Positions 16,887 to 24,661 of a stretch of 64,000 nucleotides of DNA are shown in pieces. Numbering within the stretch: the stretch's first letter is position 1; each line of letters begins with the position of its first letter. The stretch is from DATARR01 sp044868005 (GTDB taxonomy: Bacteria; Acidobacteriota; Thermoanaerobaculia; Multivoradales; UBA5704). The position numbers and the translations under genes are program-made. Below the pieces are notes generated by a model, which had not been told where the DNA came from, did no database searches, and worked only from the letters and a program-made list of their open reading frames with translations. Location: assembly GCA_044868005.1 (NCBI GenBank), contig JBIOVX010000285.1:1-64000 (forward strand), given 5' to 3'.

Positions 16887-18239
16887 TCACCTTTCCCGCT
16901 GCACGAAAGGCGCGTCGGGGTCGACCTCGGACCACCGGAGGTAACCCACCACGTCCTCCAGTAGGCTCACCGTGGCCGTCCGCTTCTCGAAGGCGTCCTT
17001 GAGGATCATCAGCGCGCCGAACGCCTCCCGCCGGACGCGCAGCGCCACGAAGACCTCCACCGTCTCCATCGCCATTTCTTCGGCTTCGGCGTAGCGGTCC
17101 TGGCGCATCCACAGCAGCGCCAGATCGAGGGAGGCGAGAGCGGCGGCGAATCCCATACCCGCCTCCTCGAAGCCTTCCTTCACTTCGGTGAAAGCCTGCT
17201 CGGCGCTCTCCCATTCTCCCAGTCCGGCGCTGATCCGCCCCTGGATCCAACGCAGTCTCAGTCTTCGAATCCGGCCGTCGAGCCTTGCAATATCTCCCCG
17301 AAGGCGGAAAAGTGCCCTTTTGGCCTCGGGGAACCGGCCGCATTCCACCAGGAACAGAAGGTGATTGAGAATGACGGAGAAATCCAGGCCGGGGTCGAGG
17401 CCCTTCCGGATCCGCTTGGAGCCCTCTTCATTCAGGCGGATCGCCTCCTCGGGCCGGCCGCTGTAGTGGGTGTAGAGAGCCTTGACCACGAGGGCCTTGC
17501 CGGCCAGATGGGACTCGCCGAGCTCGAGGTACGTGGAATACGCGGTGTCGAGCGCCGCGAAGGCGAGGTCGAACCGCCGCCGCGTGCCAAGAAAGGAGGC
17601 ATGGAGGTCGTAGAGGCGAGCCTTGAGGTGCGGATCGCCGGTGCCCTGGTCGAAGAGATCGAAGGCGGTGCCGAAGGCCCGCTCCGCCTCGTCGAGGTCG
17701 TTGCGCACCCGCAGCGCATTGGCGAGCTCGCCCCAGGCCCAGGCCTCGAGGTCCGCGCGCAGCTCCGGGGCGAAGCGCCGCGGGTTGAGGCGGCGCGCCA
17801 CGTTCACGGCTTCGCGCGCGTGGCTCACCATCTCCCGCGGGTTTTCGATGCGCAGCGCCCAGCTCTGCTCGAGGAGCGCGGTGAGGGCACCCAGGCCCCG
17901 GAAGGTGACGTTCGTGCCATCGATCACGGCCCGCAGGCTGCCCGCTGCCGCGAGCTTCAGCGCCACCTTCCGGCCGCGGGTCTCCTCGCGCCGGAAATAG
18001 CGCTCCTGGAAGCGGAGCTTGCCGAAGGCGGCGTCGAGTGCCCGGTCGTAATCGATATCCGGCTCGGCCGCGGCTACGCCCTCCGGGGGCGGCTCCATCG
18101 CCGCGTAGCCGGGAGCGAGGAAGGTCTGGCAGTCTGCGCAGCCGTGCAGGAGGTGGCGGGAGACCTCCCGGAAGCGACCCCTCGCGAGGCTGCCCGCGAG
18201 GAAGGCGTCCAGCTCGGCCGGGGTGGGATGCTCGCTCAA
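16887..18239 (-). CDS. Zinc-finger / TPR-like helical repeat protein
   Basis: 450 residues. The N-terminus (SEHPTPAELDAFLAG) and the HLLHGCADC cluster (His29, His32, Cys34, Cys37) resemble the anti-sigma-type zinc finger that opens many acidobacterial TPR proteins. The remaining 350 residues are TPR-like helical pairs, for example LDEAERAFGTAFDLFDQG and WESAEQAFTEVKEGFEEAG. No membrane segment is present. I place the start at TTG 18239, preceded by AAAGGAG with a 6-base spacer; the in-frame ATG at 18275 has no such site. Members of this group are usually found next to small regulators, as here, and may act as protein-interaction scaffolds. The specific role is unknown. Confidence 0.85.
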   Translation of the reverse strand: MSEHPTPAELDAFLAGSLARGRFREVSRHLLHGCADCQTFLAPGYAAMEPPPEGVAAAEPDIDYDRALDAAFGKLRFQERYFRREETRGRKVALKLAAAGSLRAVIDGTNVTFRGLGALTALLEQSWALRIENPREMVSHAREAVNVARRLNPRRFAPELRADLEAWAWGELANALRVRNDLDEAERAFGTAFDLFDQGTGDPHLKARLYDLHASFLGTRRRFDLAFAALDTAYSTYLELGESHLAGKALVVKALYTHYSGRPEEAIRLNEEGSKRIRKGLDPGLDFSVILNHLLFLVECGRFPEAKRALFRLRGDIARLDGRIRRLRLRWIQGRISAGLGEWESAEQAFTEVKEGFEEAGMGFAAALASLDLALLWMRQDRYAEAEEMAMETVEVFVALRVRREAFGALMILKDAFEKRTATVSLLEDVVGYLRWSEVDPDAPFVQRER

Positions 18240-18380
18240 CCGGGTCTCCTTTCGTGGACCGGCATATTCTCTCATGGGGCGGCCGCCCGAGCCTCACATT
18301 GATCCGGAACCCATCAGGTATGTTTAAAAAGTATACTTCATTTTCAGCTTTGCCGCGCCGCCGCCTTGGAGCTGCTTTTT

Positions 18381-18430
18381 CTCCCCTCTCTCCCTCGGGG
18401 GAGAGAGAGGGGGCCGGGGGAGTGAGGGCC
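18381..18430. repeat. Interspersed GC-rich hairpin element
   Basis: CCCTCTCTCCCTCGGGGGAG followed by AGAGAGGG forms a strong stem, then a GGGGGAGTGAGGG tail. Sequences of this style are scattered between genes in many bacterial genomes. It lies in the 260-bp gap between the TPR gene and the small secreted-protein gene. Confidence 0.45.
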
Positions 18431-18499
18431 GGCGGCGCGACGACGCCGAAATTCAGGGCAATGGCCGGGATCGGAGGCTCTCCGCTCCCGCGGCTGGAC

Positions 18500-18799
18500 T
18501 TACCCGTTCGGATCCTCCCCACCGCCCGAGCTATTGGTGGATGCACCCGCCGCCGGCGGCTTGGTGCCGCCATTGGGATCCAGGCCGGGGCCTTCTTTAA
18601 GATTCGGCGGAGCTTGCGGCGACATGGAGGTATGGCTGCCCAGGAGGAGCGAGATCCTACTCTCCACCAGCTTGACGAGCCATCCCCAGAAGCTCTCGCC
18701 GCGCAACGGCGCGGCCTCGGCGCGCGGAGGCAGGACCAGGGTCAAGGCGCAAAGAAGGGCTGGAACCAGCAGGACGCGGGGTAAGGTCCGCTGAGGCAT
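18500..18799 (-). CDS. Small secreted protein of unknown function
   Basis: 99 residues. MPQRTLPRVLLVPALLCALT leads a signal peptide with probable cleavage after AEA near residue 29. The mature part is short: an amphipathic segment (ESFWGWLVKLVESRISLLLG) followed by a disordered Pro/Gly/Asn tail. ATG 18799 has GGAGAGGA six bases upstream. No family was recognised. Tandem dyads about 100-140 bp upstream of it may control expression. Confidence 0.65.
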   Translation of the reverse strand: MPQRTLPRVLLVPALLCALTLVLPPRAEAAPLRGESFWGWLVKLVESRISLLLGSHTSMSPQAPPNLKEGPGLDPNGGTKPPAAGASTNSSGGGEDPNG

Positions 18800-18896
18800 A
18801 TCGATCCTCTCCGGCCCGCGGAGCGGTGCGGGCCTTCATGGCCTCGATGTCCACGGGCGCGATATCTCGCGATCCGAACCAATCAAGTTTCGCAGA

Positions 18897-18936
18897 TTGC
18901 GAGGAAGTCTCGCCGGTTTTGCGAGGAAGTCTCGCC
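18897..18936. promoter_or_regulatory. Two exact 18-bp tandem dyads
   Basis: TTGCGAGGAAGTCTCGCC occurs at 18897-18914 and again, identically, at 18919-18936. The period is 22 bp. Each copy contains the dyad GCGAG-N5-CTCGC. This looks like a pair of operator sites on one helix face. It lies upstream of the secreted-protein gene (minus) and 220 bp before an XRE gene (plus). Confidence 0.55.
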
Positions 18937-19111
18937 AAAGCGCGATCCGAGCCAGGCTCTTGTTACATCAGGGCACGATCGAGCGGCCCTGAAGTTGCCG
19001 GGATGCGCCAGGAAGAGCCGGAATCCGTAACGTTCCAAATGAATTATCAGATAACGCCCCTACAGGTAATAAACCGTTATGTAAATGCGCGCTGACGGGG
19101 CGTTGACCATC

Positions 19112-19135
19112 ATGATTTGACAAAAACAAAATCAT
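19112..19135 (+). promoter_or_regulatory. Inverted repeat over a TTGACA box upstream of the XRE gene
   Basis: ATGATTTG and CAAAATCAT face each other around a 7-base centre. The TTGACA hexamer (19117-19122) is inside the repeat, with CAGAAT 18 bases further on. An autoregulatory operator for the downstream XRE protein is plausible. Confidence 0.4.
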
Positions 19136-19156
19136 TCGTTCAGAATCAAACCCGCT

Positions 19157-19516
19157 ATGACAGGAACCAGCGAAGACGCGGTCCGGACCGGCTCGACGGA
19201 GGAAGCGCTACGCCGCCGCATCGGCGCACGCATCGCGGGGCTGCGGGAACGGCGCGGATGGTCGCAGGAGGAGCTGGCACGGCGCCTTGGAGTCGGGCGG
19301 GCGCGGCTGGGCAAGTGGGAGACCGGCGAGCACGCGCCGCCGCCCGTTCAGTTGCTGGCGCTCAAGGCCGCCTTCGGCGTCAGCCTCGACGAGCTGGTGG
19401 AGGACGGCGAGGAGAGGCGGCCCGCTCTCGCCGGCGCGGAACGGGCCGGCGCCGAGAAGGCGGTCGAAATGCTGACGCAGTGGCTGCGGCGGGCCGGCCC
19501 TGTCGACGACGAATGA
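19157..19516 (+). CDS. XRE-family helix-turn-helix regulator
   Basis: 119 residues with a classical Cro/CI domain at about 20-75: IAGLRERRGWSQEELARRLG, then RARLGKWETGEHAPPP. A short helical tail follows. It leads a run of three small genes on the same strand (19157, 19563, 19935), although 46 bp separate it from the next. The upstream inverted repeat suggests autoregulation. Confidence 0.88.
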   Translation: MTGTSEDAVRTGSTEEALRRRIGARIAGLRERRGWSQEELARRLGVGRARLGKWETGEHAPPPVQLLALKAAFGVSLDELVEDGEERRPALAGAERAGAEKAVEMLTQWLRRAGPVDDE

Positions 19517-19562
19517 CACTCTTCGGCGCCATACCGGCGCCGAGGTTTAAAGGAGGTGTTGT

Positions 19563-19916
19563 ATGTCGCAATCCGTCGCAACGCAGGTCCCTCGAGCCGG
19601 TGACAGGAAGTCCTCTTGCACGCCGCCCGTGCAGAAGCTCAAGAGCGAGCGGGTGCAGGAGGCGCTCGCCGCGATGGGGTGGAAGCCCGATCGCAACGTC
19701 CGCACGTTCGCCCGGGCCCTGCGGTTCCCGGTGCCGCGCGTGGCGGAGGCGTATGCCGCCTATGTCTCGGCGCTCGCCAACCAGTCAGGTCAGCCGGTCT
19801 CGGTCGAAGTGGCCGGCAAGCGGGTCCTGGTGACCCTGCTCAGCCGTGCCGCCAGCGACCGCCACGCCGGCTGGACCAAGGCCGTCCTCGACTTCGCCAA
19901 GCGCCTGTTGGCGTGA
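19563..19916 (+). CDS. Pterin-4a-carbinolamine-dehydratase-like protein lacking the catalytic His pair
   Basis: 117 residues. After a 25-residue disordered start, the pattern VQEALAAMGW, RTFARALRFP, AYAAYVSALA, VEVAGKRVLVTLLSR and WTKAVLDFAKRLL follows the strand/helix order of PCD/DCoH proteins. The usual HHP after the first long helix is replaced by SGQP, so dehydratase activity is unlikely. DCoH-like proteins can instead act as protein partners. The ribosome site AAAGGAGGTG is unusually strong. The assignment is by eye from the spacing of conserved positions and could be wrong. Confidence 0.55.
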   Translation: MSQSVATQVPRAGDRKSSCTPPVQKLKSERVQEALAAMGWKPDRNVRTFARALRFPVPRVAEAYAAYVSALANQSGQPVSVEVAGKRVLVTLLSRAASDRHAGWTKAVLDFAKRLLA

Positions 19917-19934
19917 GATCGGAAGGAGACCGCC

Positions 19935-20357
19935 ATGCCCAGGGTTTCCTACGCAAAATTCCTCAGAGGTTGGGAGCGCCTGATCGAGAAGGTGCTGGCC
20001 AACAAGGTCGACCTCCCTCATCTCGAGGCGTATCGCGCGCAGCTCGAGGTGGAATTGGCGGGAGCCAAGGAGGCCAACTCCCGGCAGGTGTTTCATCAGG
20101 CGGAGGCCTCGCAGGCCACCCGGGATCTGGAGGGCTTTCTCGAACGGGGAAACAGCCTGCAGGTCAGGCTCAACGCCGGGATCGTCTCGACCTATGGCAA
20201 CCGTGCCGAGAAGCTGAAGGAGTTCGGGCTGCGGCCGCTCCGTCCCCGGGACACCAGCTCGGCGAAGGCCAGAAGCAAAAAGGAACCGGCGAAGGAAGAG
20301 GAGGAAGGGGAGAAGCCGGCTCCCTCGAAGACCACCACGGACGCTGAGCCGAAGTAG
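19935..20357 (+). CDS. Hypothetical protein with helical core and charged tail
   Basis: 140 residues, not recognised. Residues 1-95 are predicted helical (FLRGWERLIEKVLANKVDLP, then an Ala/Glu-rich helix). Residues 100-140 are a Lys/Glu/Pro-rich disordered tail. GGAGAC precedes ATG 19935, 18 bp after the DCoH-like gene, so the two are probably co-transcribed. The tail might bind nucleic acid or protein, but nothing specific can be said. Confidence 0.7.
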   Translation: MPRVSYAKFLRGWERLIEKVLANKVDLPHLEAYRAQLEVELAGAKEANSRQVFHQAEASQATRDLEGFLERGNSLQVRLNAGIVSTYGNRAEKLKEFGLRPLRPRDTSSAKARSKKEPAKEEEEGEKPAPSKTTTDAEPK

Positions 20358-20440
20358 TTTCAAAGGGTCGGGGGCGTGCTGCAGCGCGCTCCCGGCTCGT
20401 TTCGAGAGAGCCGGGAGCTATCTTATCCCAGAAATTCAAG

Positions 20441-20700
20441 GTACAGGGCTCCCCGCCTGGGGTACAGGCCACTCCCCTCGATTTACAGGCCACTCCTTTC
20501 GAGGTACGGACTTCTCCCCTTGAGGTACAGGCCTATCCCTTCGAGGTACAGGGGTCTCCCCCGCGAGGTATGGGGCTCTCCCCTTGAGGTACAGGCCCCT
20601 CCCTGCGGGGTACGGGCCTCCCTTCGAGGTACAGCCCTCTCCCCGATACGACGGGCCTCCCGAACGTTGCGCGCTCCTTCCCCGTGAGATACGGCCCACG
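20441..20700 (-). repeat. 21-bp tandem repeat array (about 12 units)
   Basis: Units begin at 20441, 20462, 20483, 20504, 20525, 20546, 20568, 20589, 20610, 20629, 20646 and about 20689, almost all 21 bp apart. On the minus strand the consensus is close to GTACCTCgaaGGGAgaggcc. Each unit can pair CCTC with GAGG. Because 21 is divisible by three, several frames stay open and give heptads such as LYLKGRA/PYLAGET, but there is no start signal and I do not call a gene. A related array lies at 28472-28578. Confidence 0.85.
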
Positions 20701-21270
20701 GCGTGTGCCAGCCGGGCTGCCTCCTGCTGGCGCTCCGCCGTGGGAGGGATGGTGCCGGTGGAGTTCCCGGTGGAGTCACCGCCCGAACCGGCAACTTGGT
20801 GCCTAGCGTCCTTGCTCCGGGATCGGCGCGATGTCGAACTGCACGAGCTACTGCTTTTTGGTCCCCACGAGGGACTGACGGCGACGCGATATCGCTGCGC
20901 TGCCTCACGACCCGACGACGAGCAACGCCGTGATCTCCTGCGTCAGCCGCGTCGTTGGCCTTGTAGGAATCCTGGCGAGCCCTTGAGCTCGCGGGAGCTG
21001 GATCAGAAACTGCTCCACCGCCAGCCGCTGCGGCTCCGCCGGAACGAGGACCTCGGCGTTGTCTGCATGGCTCTTGGTAAAACCGCTCATTCGGACGTGG
21101 CGAAGGCAAACTAGCCGGTGAAGACATCTCATAGCGAGGTGTGACTGCCTGCACCCCCGGTAAGAACTCTAACCTCTGCCGTTTCTGCTACTTAGGCAGC
21201 CTGGAACAGGCTAGCTAGAGAGCATGTCCGCTCGTCCGAGGGGAGGAAGGAGCGCTAAATGAGCCGGCAG

Positions 21271-21327
21271 GTACCTTGCTTCATAGGGGGCTGGGGAGGT
21301 AAGTATCTTGCTTCATAGGAGATTGGG
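21271..21327. repeat. Direct repeat pair
   Basis: GTACCTTGCTTCATAGGGGG at 21271 and GTATCTTGCTTCATAGGAGA at 21303 are imperfect copies with a 32-bp offset. The GTACCTTGC start recalls the 21-bp arrays but the rest differs. Confidence 0.45.
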
Positions 21328-21377
21328 CTTGCGGCGTGCCTGCGGTTATGCTAAAGTCAAAAAGTTTGGAAAGGGAC

Positions 21378-21405
21378 TTGACAGGCTTCCCAAACGAGCT
21401 ACAGT
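21378..21405 (+). promoter_or_regulatory. Sigma-70-like promoter before the secreted-protein group
   Basis: TTGACA (21378-21383) and TACAGT (21400-21405) are 16 bases apart. The -10 lies in the left arm of an inverted repeat, AGCTACAG ... CTGTAGCT, with a 23-base loop. A leader of about 100 bases would precede ATG 21517. Confidence 0.45.
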
Positions 21406-21516
21406 AACCGGGTAATCGGGTAATTTCTTCTGTAGCTTGGTCCTCTGGCTCGGTCAAGTCCGCGTGAACGCAGCGTAACGAAATTGCGGAGTCACGTCAC
21501 CATGGAGGGTCTTTGG

Positions 21517-21741
21517 ATGAAGAGTGCACATCGTTCCCTTCTTCGGGTGGCAGGCACGGTTACGTTCCTGGCGATCCTGGCCAGTCCGCCTGCCGCCCCA
21601 AGGCTCGTGCTTGGAAGCTCGCTCACGTCACCCCAGTCCAGCAAATCTCTCTGTTCCAAATCGTTCTCCGGAAGCGGCCTTGGCTATGACGGCGATGCTC
21701 AGCGCTGCGTCATTGGCGGGGGTGGATGTTTCTTCAACTAG
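21517..21741 (+). CDS. Small secreted Cys-containing peptide
   Basis: 74 residues. MKSAHRSLLRVAGTVTFLAI leads a signal peptide with probable cleavage in the PPAAP region. The mature peptide ends in a Gly-rich tail with three Cys residues, including RCVIGGGGCFFN. ATG 21517 has GGAGGG 7 bases upstream; an earlier in-frame ATG at 21484 lacks one. ACTAGT repeats around the stop (21736-21757) could form a short stem before the next gene. No family was recognised. It may be a precursor peptide or a small envelope protein associated with the downstream propeller and protease genes. Confidence 0.55.
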   Translation: MKSAHRSLLRVAGTVTFLAILASPPAAPRLVLGSSLTSPQSSKSLCSKSFSGSGLGYDGDAQRCVIGGGGCFFN

Positions 21742-21769
21742 TAACTTTTTAACTAGTGAGGCTTGACCA

Positions 21770-23500
21770 ATGCCCAAATTGGCCCGCTATTGCGCAGTGG
21801 CCCTCATCTTCCTCGCGCCGTGCTCCCTCGTGGCGGCCGACAGGCAAGCCGTGTCCTGCTACCGCCTCGGCCTCCAAGAGGCGCCGGACTGGATCACCAG
21901 CGGTGCAGCCTGGGATAAAGACAATCAGAGGCTCTTGATGGTTGACCCCGTAAGGGACCGGGTCGTCTCGTACAATCTTCTCGGAGAACAGGAGGTGATC
22001 GAGAAGCTAGGTCCTGAGCTTCGACCAGTGAAGATAGTACGTTCCGATGATGGCTTCCTCTTAGAGAGCGTCGATGGCTCGATGCTGAGCCTTGACCGGG
22101 ACCTCGAAGTTACCGGCCGAAACCTCGCTGCCAAGATGTCCCCTCCCAGCATGGCCTCCCTATATCAATGGGTTGCCTCAGGAAGGGGTAGCTTCGCAGC
22201 GTTCGCTGCACTGGGTCGTGCTGATCGGGAGGAAGTTGAGTATGGATTCTTCCGCGGCCAGCAGACTTCGAAACTGCAGCCCTTGCTGTCCGCGGATAAG
22301 GGCCAGGCAGACTTCTTTCTACATGGCTATCCCTATATAACTAGTGCCGCTGGCCGGACATACTTCTTGTCCATGGCCAAGCACAATGGTCTCTACCGAG
22401 TCAGCGATGGCAAAGCCGAAAAGCTCATCAACGCCCTGCCCCGCCAGTACGCGGCTCGCCCGGACCTAAAGACTCCTATGACTGGGCCGCGTGATGCTCC
22501 TGCACGCTACGCAGAGCTAGAAACTTTGTCTATTCCTGCCGGATTATACGCCCAGGAGGGTTTCTTGTATCTTTTGGGGCGAGAGCCTGCCAAGGGAGGG
22601 AACACAACATGGTGGCTCTACCAAATCGACCCTGCTGGGAGGGGGGGTGTCTTGGGCCGGGTTCGCCTGCCGACGACTGCCAACCACCTGACTGTCATAC
22701 CCACGCCGGACCAGGGCTGGATGTTCATCGAAAGAGGGAAAGTTGAGTTTGACTCGAGCCAGCGTGCCCAGATCCAGAAAGTGGGGCCGGTGGTTGTGGT
22801 CTCCAATGCGGCGATCCGGTCTCTCTCGATGCTAACTTCCTGCCCTGTGGGAGGAGGAATCCTCTGGGCGAATCATCATAGAGGCCTGTTCATTCCCGAG
22901 CCGTTGGTAGCCTCCAGAATGGTACTACCTGTAGAGCTCTCCTCACGAAAGTATCTCGACTTGCGCCTCGCGGGAGAACCGAAGAGTGCAAAGAGCGCAT
23001 CGCCTTGTGATTTCCTCGAGCCGTCGACGGGACAGGGTACCCTACCCAACGCCAGCAGCTTGAAGGATCTCGTCGCTTCCTCTCAGGTAGCCGTGGTCGG
23101 AAAAATCGTGAGCACGGAGCCTGGCTGGGATGCACGACTGAGGCATGTGGTGACAAAAGTCAATCTCCAGGTGACGCATCCTCTCAAGGGGGCCTTGAAC
23201 GCGGGCAGCACGATTGACTTTTTAAGTCCTGGTGGCAGCATGGCCCTTGCCGATAGGAGAATCTGCACTTCGCCTCGAAGAGGTTTCTATCAACCTCGGG
23301 TCGGAGACGAGATCGTGGTTGCTGCTGAGACTTCGGCCGCCGATTCGCGGCTACTCGAATCTCCGTACGTTTTTCCACTCAGCGAGGGAATGGTCCAGCC
23401 AGAACCTTACCCTGCTTTGCTCGCTAAGCAGAAACCGCTTTCGCTGAGCAAGCTCCTCGACTCTTCCAATAAAATCTCTTCAAATAAAAGTACCTTCTAA
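21770..23500 (+). CDS. Secreted propeller-like protein with extra C-terminal domain
   Basis: 576 residues. A signal peptide (MPKLARYCAVALIFLAPCSL, cleavage near VAA-DR) precedes about 360 residues of short beta repeats, such as RLLMVDPVRDRVVSYNLLG and GFLLESVDGSMLSLDRDLEV, typical of a beta-propeller. Residues about 420-545 form a separate beta domain (SLKDLVASSQVAVVGKIVST, then GDEIVVAAE), a type seen in secreted acidobacterial proteins. No enzyme motif was found. GC content is below the window average. It is probably in one unit with the peptide gene upstream; a strong terminator-like hairpin follows at 23541. Confidence 0.7.
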   Translation: MPKLARYCAVALIFLAPCSLVAADRQAVSCYRLGLQEAPDWITSGAAWDKDNQRLLMVDPVRDRVVSYNLLGEQEVIEKLGPELRPVKIVRSDDGFLLESVDGSMLSLDRDLEVTGRNLAAKMSPPSMASLYQWVASGRGSFAAFAALGRADREEVEYGFFRGQQTSKLQPLLSADKGQADFFLHGYPYITSAAGRTYFLSMAKHNGLYRVSDGKAEKLINALPRQYAARPDLKTPMTGPRDAPARYAELETLSIPAGLYAQEGFLYLLGREPAKGGNTTWWLYQIDPAGRGGVLGRVRLPTTANHLTVIPTPDQGWMFIERGKVEFDSSQRAQIQKVGPVVVVSNAAIRSLSMLTSCPVGGGILWANHHRGLFIPEPLVASRMVLPVELSSRKYLDLRLAGEPKSAKSASPCDFLEPSTGQGTLPNASSLKDLVASSQVAVVGKIVSTEPGWDARLRHVVTKVNLQVTHPLKGALNAGSTIDFLSPGGSMALADRRICTSPRRGFYQPRVGDEIVVAAETSAADSRLLESPYVFPLSEGMVQPEPYPALLAKQKPLSLSKLLDSSNKISSNKSTF

Positions 23501-23540
23501 GCTCGAGTTGTCCTGACTCACCTGGTTACTGAGATTTAAC

Positions 23541-23579
23541 CTCCCCTGCCTATCGCAGGGGAGATTGTTGCCCTTTTTC
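23541..23579 (+). terminator. Terminator or attenuator hairpin
   Basis: CTCCCCTGC and GCAGGGGAG form a perfect 9-bp stem with a CTATC loop, followed at about 10 bases by CCCTTTTTCC. It ends only a few bases before the metalloprotease start at 23587, so either that gene depends on read-through or the hairpin works as an attenuator. Confidence 0.65.
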
Positions 23580-23586
23580 CAAACTT

Positions 23587-24369
23587 ATGAGACAACAACT
23601 CCGATTTGGAGTCTCTTTGGTTCTCTTGCTACTTGGGCCCGCCGCTTGTCGGACCTCGTCTACGCTCAAGTCGGTGCCTTCGCGGCTAGAGTGTTGCGCT
23701 CAAGGTCGCGAGCCGGCGGATCGCTTTCCTTTCCTCGGTTTGCAGTCGCTAGCGCATACATCAAAAGTTACCGTCTATGGAGATGCAAAGGCCCATGCCG
23801 GCATAGATAAGTTATATGTCGAGGCGGCTGTGGCAGAGTGGAACAAGATCTGTCAGCAGAAGCCCTACTCTTACGTGCCACATTTAGTGGTCGATTGGGA
23901 GAATGATCGCCCGTCGCTTGAAGATTCGGAAGTTCAGGCTTGGCGAACCACTATTTTGATTACCTTTTCGCCAGATGAAGAAGCGACCTACGACCCACAA
24001 GCGGGGAAGGCGGAGGTTGCGAGGTGGCTGCGTGACGACAACAGTATCGCCATCTTTGGGAAATGCGGCCATCGAAAAATGGAAATGCCCTGTGACCAGG
24101 TTCGGAATTCGATCGTCTGGGAGTCGACATGGGGCTCAGTGGTAATCGCGCATGAGATTGGACATGCGTTGGGCTTAAGTCATGATGTGCAGACATGCAA
24201 GGTGCGTGGAATTATGCAAGCAGTCTGTAGAGAAGACGACACGCTTCGGATTCTTTCCGAGTATTGCCGCCTAGCCGACCATATAAATAATGAAGAATCC
24301 TCATGCAATAAGATCAAAGCCAATTCGGCTAAGCACCCTTGCGATTGCGTGGACGAGAGTGCAAAGTGA
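23587..24369 (+). CDS. Secreted matrixin-like zinc metalloprotease
   Basis: 260 residues. The N-terminus is an export signal ending GPAAC, possibly a lipoprotein site although the Pro is unusual. The metzincin zinc motif is HEIGHALGLSHD (His189, His193, His199, Glu190), with a Met-turn candidate in GIMQAV. Several Cys residues near the C-terminus (CDCVDE) suggest disulphides. Such enzymes cleave extracellular proteins. It follows the propeller gene after a hairpin. The upstream secreted peptide and propeller could be a substrate and a partner, but that is speculation. Confidence 0.82.
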   Translation: MRQQLRFGVSLVLLLLGPAACRTSSTLKSVPSRLECCAQGREPADRFPFLGLQSLAHTSKVTVYGDAKAHAGIDKLYVEAAVAEWNKICQQKPYSYVPHLVVDWENDRPSLEDSEVQAWRTTILITFSPDEEATYDPQAGKAEVARWLRDDNSIAIFGKCGHRKMEMPCDQVRNSIVWESTWGSVVIAHEIGHALGLSHDVQTCKVRGIMQAVCREDDTLRILSEYCRLADHINNEESSCNKIKANSAKHPCDCVDESAK

Positions 24370-24371
24370 TA

Positions 24372-24436
24372 CCACGCGATACGTGGAGCTGGGCGGCTAG
24401 AAGCTGACGCAAGGCAGGGCGCCTGAATTGGCGCCC
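24372..24436. terminator. Paired hairpins between convergent genes
   Basis: CCACG-CGATA-CGTGG (24372-24386) and GGGCGCC-TGAATT-GGCGCCC (24417-24436) lie between the metalloprotease stop and the end of the minus-strand gene. They could terminate transcription in both directions; U-runs are poor. Confidence 0.45.
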
Positions 24437-24448
24437 CAAGAACTGCGC

Positions 24449-24661
24449 TCAAGTAAGCTCGAACAGACGCCCGAAGACTCCGATCGAACCGCCGGGTGCA
24501 GTCCCCCCTATCCAGGCCGCCACGAGCCGGCCGCCGGTGAGGAAGGCGAGCTGGATCCCGGAAGGGCGAGACGGAACGACCTGTGCCAGGGCCGCCGCGG
24601 GCACGAGCACCGTGCAGACGGCGGCGCCGAGCACGCGCAGAATGCTGTCGTGTCTCTTCAT
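24449..24661 (-). CDS. Small secreted or membrane protein, 70 residues
   Basis: MKRHDSILRVLGAAVCTVLV starts a signal peptide ending near ALAQ. The short mature part is Gly-rich (GGRLVAAWIGGTAPGGSIGV) and could be a second membrane segment. No family was recognised. ATG 24661 gives the only start with a plausible signal; the frame continues open upstream without homology. Confidence 0.5.
   Translation of the reverse strand: MKRHDSILRVLGAAVCTVLVPAAALAQVVPSRPSGIQLAFLTGGRLVAAWIGGTAPGGSIGVFGRLFELT

Larger units (their letters stand above)
18800..19156. other. Divergent intergenic region
   Basis: 357 bp between the secreted-protein gene and an XRE gene. It contains the tandem 18-bp dyads and, near the right end, an inverted repeat overlapping TTGACA. 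No gene is visible. Confidence 0.5.
20358..21516. other. 1.16-kb gene-free stretch
   Basis: It contains the 21-bp array and a GC-rich part (20700-21130) whose overlapping short frames on both strands are unconvincing. Beyond these are two copies of a 24-bp motif and a promoter-like region before the 21517 gene. A 61-residue minus-strand frame (21090-20905, starting MSGFTKSHADNAEVL) is the only candidate for a small gene or gene remnant; it has no recognisable homology. Confidence 0.5.

Noticed and set aside
20436..20699. Heptad-repeat protein encoded by the 21-bp array
   Set aside because: Frames are open on both strands simply because the period is divisible by three. No ribosome site is present, and period slips to 22, 19 and 17 bp break the pattern.
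20441..20700. CRISPR array
   Set aside because: Repeats are directly contiguous with no unique spacers and no cas genes are in the window.
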